Shown here piece by piece: positions 8,809-17,827 of a DNA stretch of 64,000 nucleotides. Position numbers and translations under genes: made by a program. Below the pieces are notes generated by a model, which searched no databases, was not told the origin of the DNA, and saw only the letters and a program-made list of their open reading frames with translations. Location of the stretch: assembly GCA_016932615.1 (NCBI GenBank), contig JAFGCN010000007.1:62001-126000 (forward strand). The letters run 5' to 3'. Within the stretch, counting starts at the first letter, position 1. Every line of letters starts with the position of its first letter. Origin of the DNA: Candidatus Aenigmatarchaeota archaeon (GTDB lineage: Archaea; Aenigmatarchaeota; Aenigmatarchaeia; QMZS01).

Positions 8809-10161
8809 TCATTTGCCTGCAATGGCCTGGTTCGAGTAAACCGCCTTCCTGACGCCGCCTGCGTGATAAGTCACTTTAGCAATGTTAAACTGGTAAGTGC
8901 CGCCAAGCCCGACTTTTGGAACTATCGTGTAGGTAAATACTCTGGCTTCCCTCGGCTGGATGCTTGGAATCTTCCAGACAATCTTGATATCGTCGCCTTT
9001 CCTGTAAAAACCCACCGGCTCGACTCCCGAAAAGCGGCGCTTTATCCTGAAAATCGGCTGGACGAAGTCCTCAATGGTAAGGTCCCGGATTTCGCGCCAG
9101 GAACGGTTTGTAACCTCAAGGCAGATTCTTATCTCAGTGTCACTTTTTATGTGTACGATTTTTCCCATGACGCTTTTTTTGACCTCCACTTCAGTCCTGA
9201 GTATCATGGCAAGCAGCACAACTAGGCAGATAGCCACGAAAAAGCCGATAAAGATGAGGTGGTAATTGTACTGGTGGGTAAATGTCCTGGTCTGCCCTCC
9301 TGAGACGGAAAGTTCCCAGATATATTTTGTAACTCCGCCCTCCCGCACCTTTGTAAACGGCTCTGAAGAGCTTATAAGCGGCTCAAGGTAGCTTTCTGTC
9401 TCCAGCTCGTAAATTTTGGTTTCAGTGCCCCTTCCGTTGTTGACCAGTGTCACGGTTGTAACAGATGCGAGCAGGGAATCTTTGGTTTCCTCGTAGACCT
9501 GAAGCTTCGAGCCATATTGCCAGTAGTATGATTCCTGGCCAGAAAAAAGTGCAGTTTCATCCTTGCGGACAGCATAGCTCATCGAGTAGGTTCCTGTCCC
9601 CAGCCCCTCAAAATCCGGAAGGTTGCTAAAGGAATCCCTTCCCGGGCCAATAAGTTCAGTAAACTCTTCAATTGGGGTGTTATTCAGGGAAAGAACCGCT
9701 TCAAGGGCAAGCCCCTCTGTGGTGTAAACGTCCAGCTTAAAGCCATTCTGGTCAAACTTTGCCCCCAGAAGCTCGCTTTTCGGCTCTTCCGGGACATTAA
9801 GCTTAGTCACTTCCAAAAGAATATGGCGGCTCAAGTTGTCCAGCCGGGAAGTTGCCATGATATCGAGGGCATATATGTCAGGCGCCACACTAAGGTCGGG
9901 GGCAGCCACAATGCTAACCTCCCTCATTTCGCCCGGCTCAAGGACAACCTGGGAATCGGTTATAAATACCCATACAAACCAGCCCTTTACGAAAAGCGAG
10001 TAAACAACCGGAGAATCGGACGGATTTGCCAGAGTAACCTTGAAAGAGGTGCTCTTTAGAGGATCCACCTTTACCCAGCTTTCACTATCCTCAGCAATGC
10101 AAGGGACTATCAGGATGAAAGAAACCGCCAGCAAAAGTATAAGGTAAGCCCTAAACTCCAT
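8809..10161 (-). CDS. Membrane protein with NEW3-like beta domain and cytoplasmic beta domain
   Basis: 450 residues. A signal peptide (residues 1-23, ending PCIAED) precedes an Ig/NEW3-like region (FKVTLANPSDSPVVYSL ... VVLEPGEMREVSI). A second extracellular beta region follows. A transmembrane helix at about 300-322 is followed by another beta-rich domain (VTNRSWREIRDLTIEDF) that would face the cytoplasm unless the helix is re-entrant. It heads the minus-strand surface cluster. A TATA-like element (about 10179-10189) sits 25 bases before the start and its upstream side faces the 16S promoter. Function is unknown; a scaffold role for the cluster is possible. Confidence 0.65.
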   Translation of the reverse strand: MEFRAYLILLLAVSFILIVPCIAEDSESWVKVDPLKSTSFKVTLANPSDSPVVYSLFVKGWFVWVFITDSQVVLEPGEMREVSIVAAPDLSVAPDIYALDIMATSRLDNLSRHILLEVTKLNVPEEPKSELLGAKFDQNGFKLDVYTTEGLALEAVLSLNNTPIEEFTELIGPGRDSFSNLPDFEGLGTGTYSMSYAVRKDETALFSGQESYYWQYGSKLQVYEETKDSLLASVTTVTLVNNGRGTETKIYELETESYLEPLISSSEPFTKVREGGVTKYIWELSVSGGQTRTFTHQYNYHLIFIGFFVAICLVVLLAMILRTEVEVKKSVMGKIVHIKSDTEIRICLEVTNRSWREIRDLTIEDFVQPIFRIKRRFSGVEPVGFYRKGDDIKIVWKIPSIQPREARVFTYTIVPKVGLGGTYQFNIAKVTYHAGGVRKAVYSNQAIAGK

Positions 10162-10204
10162 TAATAATTATAGGCAAACGATATATATTTGGCAATCTGG
10201 CGCA

Positions 10205-10229
10205 TTTTTCCGGCAACTTCCCGGAAAAA
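10205..10229. promoter_or_regulatory. Perfect inverted repeat upstream of the 16S promoter
   Basis: Arms TTTTTCCGG (10205-10213) and CCGGAAAAA (10221-10229) are perfectly complementary with a 7-base spacer. The repeat ends about 12 bases before the 16S TATA-like element. Nothing is transcribed toward it from the left on the plus strand, so it is more likely an operator than a terminator. It could also act on the divergent gene at 10161. Confidence 0.4.
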
Positions 10230-10241
10230 GGTAATAATGCC

Positions 10242-10252
10242 TTATTAATTTT
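10242..10252 (+). promoter_or_regulatory. Candidate TATA box of the 16S rRNA gene
   Basis: An AT-rich element (TTATTAATTTT) preceding the leader. A start site 25 bases downstream would fall near 10270, which puts the leader hairpin and the 5' processing arm inside the transcript. Confidence 0.4.
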
Positions 10253-10276
10253 TGAATGCCCTATAATTTAATGAGA

Positions 10277-10298
10277 GCTTGAGTAACCTAACTCAAGC
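10277..10298 (+). other. 16S leader hairpin
   Basis: GCTTGAGT and ACTCAAGC form a perfect 8-bp stem with a 6-base loop. It lies between the predicted promoter and the 5' processing arm of pre-16S rRNA, so it is probably part of the transcribed leader. Confidence 0.5.
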
Positions 10299-10321
10299 AA
10301 TGAAGTAGCTAGAGTAAAATC

Positions 10322-10337
10322 AGCTATGGAACAGGAG
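10322..10337 (+). other. Pre-16S processing stem, 5' arm
   Basis: The 16 bases here are exactly complementary to 11868-11883. In archaea, sequences flanking 16S pair to form the processing stem cut by the tRNA-splicing endonuclease and other nucleases. The perfect match on both sides of the gene shows that this 16S is processed as an independent transcript. Confidence 0.8.
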
Positions 10338-10368
10338 GAGCAAAACGAGGAGCGATTAAACCCCGCAG

Positions 10369-11824
<1,456 letters not shown>

Positions 11825-11883
11825 TTTAAGTACAATGTGGTCACACAACAAGTGTGCACAGCTTAAACTCCTGTTCCATAGCT
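11825..11883 (+). other. 16S 3' trailer: hairpin plus 3' arm of the processing stem
   Basis: Immediately after the 16S end, TTTAAG (11825-11830) pairs with CTTAAA (11862-11867) around an inner stem CACAC/GTGTG. The 3' arm of the processing stem (11868-11883) follows directly and is a perfect complement of 10322-10337. Confidence 0.7.
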
Positions 11884-11932
11884 TTCTAGACTAATTGGCT
11901 TACTCGTAAGTATCTGCCGCTGGAAGTATATT

Positions 11933-12571
11933 ATGCCAACCTGGAATTCAATATTCAAAACCCAAAAAGACATCTTGAACGACCCAATTCCGGAAATGAA
12001 GAACGTTATTGAAATTCTGAAGAAAATGAATGCCAGAAAAGTCCTGGACCTTGGGTGTGGCTCAGGAAGGCACACCATCCTGCTGGCAAAGAAAGGCTTT
12101 GAGGTGTACGGGCTGGATAATGCTAAAGAAGGTCTGGCGCTTACCAGAAAGAAGCTAAAGGCGCTTGGCTTAAAGGCAAAGCTCAAAAATTGGGATTGCT
12201 ACAAACCCTTCCCCTACAGGGACGGATTCTTTGATGCAGTGGTTTCAACGCAAACGATAAACCACAACTACCGCAAAAAGGTGCAGGGCTGCATCTCTGA
12301 AATGAAGAGGGTCCTCAGTCCCGGAGGGCTTATCTTCGTGACAGTTGCCTCACGGCGCCGGCTATCTCCAAGGGCGGGCCTGCCTGGAAAGTTCAAGACC
12401 GTGGCGCCTAACACCTACATTCCGCTGGACGGCCACGAAAAGGGAATTCCCCACTTAATCTACACAAAGGCGCTTTTAAGGCAGGACTTTAAGGGCTTTG
12501 AAATACTTGAGGCCTGCAAAGACCTGGAAAGGAGAAAGTACTGCCTTTTTGGAAGAAAACCAAAGGAGTAA
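11933..12571 (+). CDS. Class I SAM-dependent methyltransferase
   Basis: 212 residues. Motif I is VLDLGCGSGRHTILLAKKG (about residues 36-54), followed by the acidic end of strand 2 (VYGLDNA), a motif IV-like FDAVVSTQTINHNY and the post-motif LSPGGLIFVTV. This is the methyltransferase_11/25 type. The substrate cannot be read from the sequence. It follows the 16S gene by about 100 bases, but nothing shows that it acts on rRNA. Confidence 0.8.
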   Translation: MPTWNSIFKTQKDILNDPIPEMKNVIEILKKMNARKVLDLGCGSGRHTILLAKKGFEVYGLDNAKEGLALTRKKLKALGLKAKLKNWDCYKPFPYRDGFFDAVVSTQTINHNYRKKVQGCISEMKRVLSPGGLIFVTVASRRRLSPRAGLPGKFKTVAPNTYIPLDGHEKGIPHLIYTKALLRQDFKGFEILEACKDLERRKYCLFGRKPKE

Positions 12572-12633
12572 GCGCATTACATATGTAACCGCCAGCCCTT
12601 TTAAAAAGTATATATCTATAAAGTTATAAAAAT

Positions 12634-13167
12634 ATGGCGAAAAAATACCTTGGCGGGCGTAAGGATATTCGTGGATTCCAGCCACATAAATGTGAAGATA
12701 AAAGCAGAGCTGGAAACCCAGAAGCAGGCGCGCCTCAGTGGAAAAAGAGGCCTGCCGGAAGGCCTGAACATGGAAGGATATGTTCCCAAATTATTGATGG
12801 AACCAACACTCTAGTATATGGTGTAACCTTGGATCGCCCATATAATGCCTCCAATGATCTTAGGAGAATCGCCACAGGCCCACTGAGAGCCAGCGTAATG
12901 CTTGCAAGACCTGCTAAAACCGATGAGGAAATGGTTTCTTATGCCCAGGTCTTGAAACCTGAATCAAAAACCCCTTACTGGACTCGGGCAGCTGTCGACT
13001 TTACTGGACGAGGTGCTAATGAAAAGGTTAGCATAAGACCGGATTACACCCAAGCGTTAGTATTGGAGGGGCCAAGAATCTATCTGGGAGACCTAGGTTC
13101 AGTTAACGTAGAGGGAGGCTCTTACAAACTCAATCCAAATGCAGGAGTTTGGGTAAGAACCATATAA
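12634..13167 (+). CDS. Uncharacterised 177-residue protein
   Basis: No family is recognised. The N-terminal 45 residues are basic and Gly/Pro-rich (KKYLGGRKDIRGFQPHK). The rest looks beta-rich with no transmembrane segment or signal peptide. A strong AT-rich promoter tract (TATATAT near 12609) lies about 25 bases before the ATG, which supports a real, leaderless gene. It converges on the ferritin-like gene. Confidence 0.55.
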   Translation: MAKKYLGGRKDIRGFQPHKCEDKSRAGNPEAGAPQWKKRPAGRPEHGRICSQIIDGTNTLVYGVTLDRPYNASNDLRRIATGPLRASVMLARPAKTDEEMVSYAQVLKPESKTPYWTRAAVDFTGRGANEKVSIRPDYTQALVLEGPRIYLGDLGSVNVEGGSYKLNPNAGVWVRTI

Positions 13168-13211
13168 GATAGCACTATAACGCCAAAAATAACCAAAAAC
13201 CAAAATAGCAA

Positions 13212-13496
13212 TTACTCCTCCTTTATCTCCTCGAATTCCTTTCTTCCTTCCTCAAGCTCCTTTTCCTGCTCCTTGTCTTTCTCGAGAAGAAGTGCCTGGA
13301 ATTCGCCTACATGCGTTTTTTCCTCCTTTGCGATGTCCAGGAGAAGCTTCTTCAATAGGGCGTCTTCAGCCATTGCCGCCATCTGCTCGTAAAGGTTTAT
13401 TGCATCGAGCTCGGCGATAACGCCTGCCCTGAGGATTTCCTTGTCAATTTCACTTCTCTTCGCCTTTGCCAAATCAATCGGGATTTGCGATAGCAT
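13212..13496 (-). CDS. Encapsulin-cargo-type ferritin-like protein
   Basis: 94 residues, two helices. The signature AELDAINLYEQMA (about 29-41) and EEKTHVGEFQALLLEKD (about 60-76) match the encapsulated-ferritin/rubrerythrin-like family, which in Thermococcales is fused to or located beside encapsulin shells. The Glu, Glu and His residues of the di-iron site are present. A two-helix protein of this length must dimerise to build the iron site. The acidic Lys/Glu tail is typical. No encapsulin shell gene is in this window. Likely roles are iron oxidation/storage or peroxide defence. Confidence 0.75.
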   Translation of the reverse strand: MLSQIPIDLAKAKRSEIDKEILRAGVIAELDAINLYEQMAAMAEDALLKKLLLDIAKEEKTHVGEFQALLLEKDKEQEKELEEGRKEFEEIKEE

Positions 13497-13686
13497 AACC
13501 TATTTTCTACTAGGAATATTAAGCAACACTGAAGAAAAGAAGAGTTTCAGATAATTTCATGATACCCCAAAGCAGAAGTAATCGTAAAAGGAGGCATACT
13601 CTTAAAAATCAAGGGCTCCCTTTTATGCACCTCAAAGCTTAAAAGAACTATCTTCCAGGTAACCGCTTGTGCCGATTTACCTCAAA

Positions 13687-14016
13687 TTACTTTCCTGTCG
13701 CCTTGAATGCGAAAAGAAGGCCAACGAGGACAATTCCCATCACAATCAGCGTGGAAAAGTAGTTCTGCGGGTTGTCTATCGTTATCGCGGCGATTGGCTG
13801 CACAGGGTACGTCACATAGAACAAAAGCGCAAAAATAAGCACGGTAAAGCCCATCACAGCGAAGTTATCCTTAGTTGTTATTGCAAGGAATGCTAGCCCA
13901 CCGACAAGAAGGAATATTGCAAGAGTGAGCGGCTCTGTGCCGACAATTGCGCCCAAAATGAATATAGAAAATAGTATCGCAAGAACGCCCATAAGCTGAT
14001 AGTTTGTTCCCTTCAT
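13687..14016 (-). CDS. Small multi-pass membrane protein
   Basis: 109 residues from ATG 14016 (a GTG at 14025 is an alternative). Four hydrophobic segments cover nearly the whole protein (for example LAILFSIFILGAIVG and FAVMGFTVLIFALLFYV). The start is preceded by AGGTGAC at 14021-14027, a ribosome binding site able to pair with the 16S tail UCACCU. No family is recognised. Confidence 0.6.
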   Translation of the reverse strand: MKGTNYQLMGVLAILFSIFILGAIVGTEPLTLAIFLLVGGLAFLAITTKDNFAVMGFTVLIFALLFYVTYPVQPIAAITIDNPQNYFSTLIVMGIVLVGLLFAFKATGK

Positions 14017-14020
14017 AGTT

Positions 14021-14027
14021 GTCACCT
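14021..14027 (-). promoter_or_regulatory. Ribosome binding site deciding the ATG 14016 start
   Basis: On the minus strand this reads AGGTGAC, ending 4 bases before ATG 14016. It complements the 16S 3' tail TCACCT. The upstream GTG would overlap it, so ATG 14016 is preferred. Confidence 0.6.
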
Positions 14028-14096
14028 AATTGTAATATCAATTAAAAGTATAAATAGTTTTATTCAAAATTACACCCAAAGCAAGGATAACCTCAA

Positions 14097-14501
14097 TTAG
14101 GGCCTTTCCAAGCCAACTTTTGCAATCATGTCTGCGCCCTTCTTGGTTAGAATCCTGCCCATCCTCTTTGTCTTGGACTTCTCGACAAGACCGCTGTTTT
14201 CGAGCTGTATCAGGATTGTCCTTATAAGCTTTCTTGAGCCGCGGAAAAATTTGTCTGTCCTCGAACCCCGGTTCTTCCTTCCGCCATAGTGGTTGGCCAG
14301 CCGCTCTGTCCCGATAGGGCCGTTTATGTAAACTTTCCTCAATATGGAGGCAGACCTTATGTACCACCAGCCGTCATCCTGGGGCACCCTTTCCCGGGAA
14401 ACTCCTGTCCTTATGAATCTTGCCCACTCTGGCATCTCGACAATCTTCTCACTCTTCAGTTTTTTCGACAATTCCGCCAGTTTCAGGTTCATTTCTTCCA
14501 T
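14097..14501 (-). CDS. rps19e: Ribosomal protein eS19
   Basis: 134 residues, the usual length for archaeal S19e. Diagnostic segments are WARFIRTGVSRERVP, WWYIRSASILRKVY, GPIGTERLANHYGGRKNRG and the C-terminal winged-helix-like LENSGLVEK...GRILTKKG. Small-subunit protein acting in 30S maturation. Its start overlaps the upstream RNase P gene by 53 bases, so the two are translated from one transcript; ATG 14492 would shorten the overlap. Confidence 0.95.
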   Translation of the reverse strand: MEEMNLKLAELSKKLKSEKIVEMPEWARFIRTGVSRERVPQDDGWWYIRSASILRKVYINGPIGTERLANHYGGRKNRGSRTDKFFRGSRKLIRTILIQLENSGLVEKSKTKRMGRILTKKGADMIAKVGLERP

Positions 14502-14799
14502 ATTTCTTATAAGGGTAACGCTTAATATTATTACACCTAAAACATTTTATAGCCATCATCCCGGTCTGGCTGGTTAACCTTATGCTGCTCGTAAGCCCGG
14601 GGATAAGGATGGAGTCACACTTCTTGCAGAATTTGCGCTTTAGGTCCCTTGGAATCGGCTCCTGGACCTTCATCGAGATTTTCCTTGCAATCCCTATATA
14701 CCGCCTGGAACGCTCAGGGTTTCCCCTCTTTGCCTCCTCTTCAGCCAAGCAAAAGAGGGTTTTTATCCTGGCAAGCGCGATTTCTTTTTTCGAGAGCAT
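14449..14799 (-). CDS. rnp4: RNase P protein component 4 (Rpp21/Rpr2)
   Basis: 116 residues. The N-terminal helices (ALARIKTLFCLAEEEAK, then YIGIARKISMKVQEPIP) precede a zinc ribbon CxxC...CxxC (FCKKCDSILIPG ... IKCFRCNNIKRYP). This is the archaeal Rpp21 family, a protein subunit of RNase P that processes the 5' ends of tRNA. Co-transcription with eS19 is common in archaea and is supported here by the coding overlap. The C-terminal acidic tail overlaps eS19. Confidence 0.93.
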   Translation of the reverse strand: MLSKKEIALARIKTLFCLAEEEAKRGNPERSRRYIGIARKISMKVQEPIPRDLKRKFCKKCDSILIPGLTSSIRLTSQTGMMAIKCFRCNNIKRYPYKKYGRNEPETGGIVEKTEE

Positions 14800-14847
14800 A
14801 ATTTAGTAAATCTCTAGCCATTAAGCATGGCCCGTTCTCCGTAAAGA

Positions 14848-15423
14848 TTAGCTCCAGGGACTGAACAACTGCTGATTCATCTCTCTATCAACAGCTTTTC
14901 GAACTGACGCATCTAGCACCTTAAGTTCGCTTATGAGGGGCTCTAGAGGTTTGACTATCCTTTGCTTATAGCCCATTCTTATTAATGCTTCCTCAGCAGA
15001 AAGCCCTTTTCCTCTTAATTCATAGTACTCGGGAAATCTTGAATACATAATCTCAGTCACAATTTCCCTGGAAACTGAATCTTTAGTGGGTAGAATCTTC
15101 CACGGTTCGGGCACACGGGTCTCACAAAGACAGCACCCCCCTCCATTAGAAACCATTCCCCGTGCAAGTTCAGCCGCAGTCCCTCTTATCAGCGGGTGAT
15201 GTACCTGCAATGCCTCGGTATGGCTCTCAAGACCATGATAGTGTTTTGCAGAGCAGGTTCCTCCTGCATTCTTGATTTCACCCGCCCTCAAGCCAGTGAT
15301 TGCTTCATAGATACTGGTTTTATAGGTCATCCTGCAGAGGGAAGGTCTATCTCCCCCATCACAGAGTTCCGTATATTTCGGAACATATACCCCCCGTTTA
15401 GCTGCCCAGCACCCAAGAGACAT
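14848..15423 (-). CDS. Uncharacterised 191-residue protein
   Basis: Starts at ATG 15423 (a TTG lies 6 bases upstream). A GGGGTGA ribosome binding site is present at 15431-15437. Several Cys and His residues (LGCWAAK, ELCDGG, GGTCSAKHYHG, GGGCCLCETRVPEP) could bind metal. The C-terminal half is helical. It follows a small membrane-protein gene by 18 bases, so the two are probably one operon. No family is recognised. Confidence 0.5.
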   Translation of the reverse strand: MSLGCWAAKRGVYVPKYTELCDGGDRPSLCRMTYKTSIYEAITGLRAGEIKNAGGTCSAKHYHGLESHTEALQVHHPLIRGTAAELARGMVSNGGGCCLCETRVPEPWKILPTKDSVSREIVTEIMYSRFPEYYELRGKGLSAEEALIRMGYKQRIVKPLEPLISELKVLDASVRKAVDREMNQQLFSPWS

Positions 15424-15430
15424 CTTCAAC

Positions 15431-15437
15431 TCACCCC
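15431..15437 (-). promoter_or_regulatory. Ribosome binding site for the gene starting at 15423
   Basis: Minus-strand GGGGTGA, 7 bases before ATG 15423. Its GGTGA core complements the 16S tail. It marks an internal operon gene rather than a leaderless one. Confidence 0.5.
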
Positions 15438-15441
15438 TAAG

Positions 15442-15816
15442 TCATACAGGAACACCCGACAGGGCTGCGACTTCAGGAACTATTGGAAGGGCTGCTAGGT
15501 CCGAAGAATATGGCCTTGGGCCTGCGGATTTAGGCGCTATGTTAAAGCCCTCAAGCCCCTCCCTTTTCCAGTGCCGGTACAGTATATAAATCATGCAGAT
15601 GTTTGTCAGCGCAAGAACCGGATCGTAGTAAGGAAGAGTTGAAGTTCCGGTCAATGCCACATCGGAAAGCCCCATAAATGAATAAGGAGCCCCGACAAGG
15701 GCTGTAGCTGCCGCTGCGTATTCTGCCTTGCCTCCGGGGGTTTCATTTCTAAAGCCCCTAGCGACATCGCCAATAAGCGATTTCGCGTCCGATACTAAGT
15801 TTTCTGCTTCCACCAT
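15442..15816 (-). CDS. Small membrane protein of unknown function
   Basis: 124 residues from ATG 15816 (a GTG at 15825 is an alternative). Hydrophobic stretches at about 35-52 and 65-85 (ALTNICMIYILYRHW) suggest one or two membrane helices, followed by a Pro/Ala-rich tail. TAGGTGG at 15822-15828 is a ribosome binding site. Probably co-transcribed with the next gene. Confidence 0.5.
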   Translation of the reverse strand: MVEAENLVSDAKSLIGDVARGFRNETPGGKAEYAAAATALVGAPYSFMGLSDVALTGTSTLPYYDPVLALTNICMIYILYRHWKREGLEGFNIAPKSAGPRPYSSDLAALPIVPEVAALSGVPV

Positions 15817-15821
15817 AGTTA

Positions 15822-15828
15822 CCACCTA
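15822..15828 (-). promoter_or_regulatory. Ribosome binding site for the gene starting at 15816
   Basis: Minus-strand TAGGTGG, ending 5 bases before ATG 15816; AGGTG pairs with CACCU of the 16S tail. It supports ATG 15816 over the GTG at 15825. Confidence 0.5.
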
Positions 15829-15907
15829 AATATAGTAGGTTATATGCCTATATATGCTTTTCTATTGTTAAGGATATATTGGAAACAATACCCTTTGGAG
15901 GGAAACC

Positions 15908-16483
15908 TTAGCGAATCGACTCCTTTAGCCCTTTTTCGAACTTCAAGCGAAAGTCCTTGTTTTTCTGGAGCTTCTCGTCAGCAAGCTTCAGGAGGTAAAC
16001 CAGGTATTCCTTTGGCACAAGAGGCCTGCCGCCCTCCATTACCGGAACCGCCATGGAGGGTGTCCCGTTAAGCTCAAGGACGTACCTTTCCGGCTTGAAG
16101 ACAAACACACCCGAGTGTTTCAGCCCACACTTTATGCCAAGGTCCAGCATCCTTGTCGCCTCGGTCAGGGTCCTTGATGCGATGTGTATTATGAAGGGCT
16201 CCTGCTTAAGCCACACCCTGCCGCCAAGGCCCTCCGGGCTTGCATTCAGGAAGTCGTCAGGGTTTACCTTCTCGTGCTCCTTTACTATAAACTCATTGTC
16301 CACCTTCCTCTTTCCAAACTCATGAAGGAAAATAACTCTTCCTGAGCAGCTTGAAGTCGTATAGTAGTCAGTGAGGGAATTTATGTAGTTAATCATCTCG
16401 ATAATGGGTCTATCCACCTTGCCCTCTTCAAGCGCCAGGGAATATTTTTTCATCGCCTTTAGCTTATCATTTCTAAATCCCAT
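15908..16483 (-). CDS. taw3: tRNA wybutosine-synthesizing protein 3 (Taw3)
   Basis: 191 residues. The TYW3 signature is clear: YINSLTDYYTTSSCSGR near residue 31, then EPFIIHIASRTLTEATRML and GLKHSGVFV. Taw3 is a SAM-dependent N4-methyltransferase in the wyosine pathway at G37 of tRNA-Phe. The N-terminal GFRNDKLKAMKKYSLALEEGKVD matches the family, so ATG 16483 is credible even though it leaves only 4 bases to the divergent neighbour. Trm5, which makes the m1G37 substrate, is encoded 1.4 kb away. Confidence 0.9.
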   Translation of the reverse strand: MGFRNDKLKAMKKYSLALEEGKVDRPIIEMINYINSLTDYYTTSSCSGRVIFLHEFGKRKVDNEFIVKEHEKVNPDDFLNASPEGLGGRVWLKQEPFIIHIASRTLTEATRMLDLGIKCGLKHSGVFVFKPERYVLELNGTPSMAVPVMEGGRPLVPKEYLVYLLKLADEKLQKNKDFRLKFEKGLKESIR

Positions 16484-16487
16484 AATT

Positions 16488-16970
16488 ATGGGAAAGGTTG
16501 CAAATATTATTTCAGTTTTGAACCTTTCTCTTGGCGTTCTCGCGATAAGGTTTGCCTTTTTTGGTGAACTCTACACCTCTGCAGTCCTGCTTCTCCTGGC
16601 CGTTGTTGCTGACGTTCTTGACGGAAAGGTCGCAAGAGGCGAAAAAAAGACGGAACTGGGAAAGCAGCTTGACTCTCTTTCCGATATGATATCGTTTGGT
16701 GCAGCCCCCGCAGTAATCCTCATGGCCTACCTTCCTTTCGAGCTGTTCTTTATCCCGCTTCTTATAGCAATTGCAGGAGAACTTCGGCTTGCAAGATACA
16801 ATGTGACAAACCAGAGCAAGGCCTTCATCGGCCTTCCGATTACCTTCAACGGGCTTTTTGTGCCCATCCTGATTTTTGGAGGGCTTACCAGCCCCCTTGC
16901 GGTAATCGCATACTCGCTAATTGTTTCTATACTGATGGTTTCGACGGTCAGGATTAAAAGGATAATTTAG
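16488..16970 (+). CDS. CDP-alcohol phosphatidyltransferase (phosphatidylserine synthase-like)
   Basis: 160 residues from ATG 16488. The CDP-alcohol phosphatidyltransferase motif DGxxARxxxxxxxxGxxxDxxxD is present (DGKVARGEKKTELGKQLDSL then SDM) near residues 45-68. About six transmembrane helices. The archaeal PssA subgroup transfers serine to CDP-archaeol. The Met at 16488 gives MGKVANIISVLNLSLG, matching family N-termini; longer in-frame starts would run into taw3. Confidence 0.85.
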   Translation: MGKVANIISVLNLSLGVLAIRFAFFGELYTSAVLLLLAVVADVLDGKVARGEKKTELGKQLDSLSDMISFGAAPAVILMAYLPFELFFIPLLIAIAGELRLARYNVTNQSKAFIGLPITFNGLFVPILIFGGLTSPLAVIAYSLIVSILMVSTVRIKRII

Positions 16971-17008
16971 CCGAAAAAACTGGTTCTCAAAATACAATCA
17001 AAGCTGAA

Positions 17009-17827
17009 CTATTTGCAGCCGCTAATCAAACCCGATATGCTTGAATTCCCGGTGAGGTTTATTGTCAGGTGGTCTCCCTTCAGGCAGTAAGTGTCTTCTA
17101 TCCTTGCAAAGCAGTTCTTGTTCGGAGTAAGGGCCTCAAGAGAAGCGCAGGCAGTGCCTGTTCCGCTCCAGTATGCGATAGTTTTGGGAGAGCCGGCAAC
17201 AGAGTACCTTATTGCGCTGAGGTTTAAGTCCCGCTTGTTCGAAACCGGGGTCTTTATCTGGAAGCATATGCCTGAGCCGCACTGGTAAACTGACGGTATT
17301 GCCAAATCAATCCCTGCATTTTCCTCTCCCGGTGCCACGCTTGTAGAAGTCCCTGTTGTTTGGGTCTGGTTGGTTTTGTTTTGCACAGTTTCCCCGTCAC
17401 CGGACGAAATTTCTCCACTTGCCCCAACATCCCTTAGGCAGTCAGACCTGAGCTGAGGCAGGAAGATCTTTTCACATAAAGCAGCGCTCTTCTTGTAAAT
17501 GCCTACCCGGAAATAACAGGCATCCTTTTTGGAAGAATCCGTCAATTGTTCGCAAACCGACTCCTCCATCAAAACCTTCGAAACCTCCTCATAGCAGGTT
17601 TCTGTATAAAAGTCTCCAGGAATCCGGTCACAGATTGAAGTGTCCTTATTCTTGACTGCAAGGTCTGTGTAACATCCCACTACAAAGGAAGTCTGCTGAA
17701 AGCTGTCGCACCGGCTGAAGTCTCCGCAGTCATGAAGGAAGTATCCAATAACAGCCCCAATCACCAGACATGCAACTGATGCTGCAATTATTGTTCCCCT
17801 GGACGAGTTTGGTGCCGATTTTGCCAT
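17009..17827 (-). CDS. Membrane-anchored Cys-repeat protein with pilin-like C-terminal domain
   Basis: 272 residues. Anchor helix at about 12-30. Four copies of a roughly 28-residue Cys repeat follow (for example KNKDTSICDRIPGDFYTETC), a type frequent in DPANN secreted proteins. After a Thr/Gln linker, the last about 95 residues (CGSGICFQIKTP ... ISGC) align with the ectodomains of the pilins at 18764 and 19315: CGS-ICF, a W near the middle, NPCF/SCYG-type Cys, DxxC and a terminal ISGC. It is thus a repeat protein fused to a pilin-type head. Confidence 0.7.
   Translation of the reverse strand: MAKSAPNSSRGTIIAASVACLVIGAVIGYFLHDCGDFSRCDSFQQTSFVVGCYTDLAVKNKDTSICDRIPGDFYTETCYEEVSKVLMEESVCEQLTDSSKKDACYFRVGIYKKSAALCEKIFLPQLRSDCLRDVGASGEISSGDGETVQNKTNQTQTTGTSTSVAPGEENAGIDLAIPSVYQCGSGICFQIKTPVSNKRDLNLSAIRYSVAGSPKTIAYWSGTGTACASLEALTPNKNCFARIEDTYCLKGDHLTINLTGNSSISGLISGCK

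Noticed and set aside
12634-13167. The 177-residue gene as an encapsulin shell partner of the ferritin-like protein
   Set aside because: Too short for an HK97-fold shell (about 270-340 residues) and no shell-like motifs.
13497-13686. C/D box RNA in the gap after the ferritin-like gene
   Set aside because: ATGATA and CTGA-like elements occur but not in the right order and spacing on either strand.
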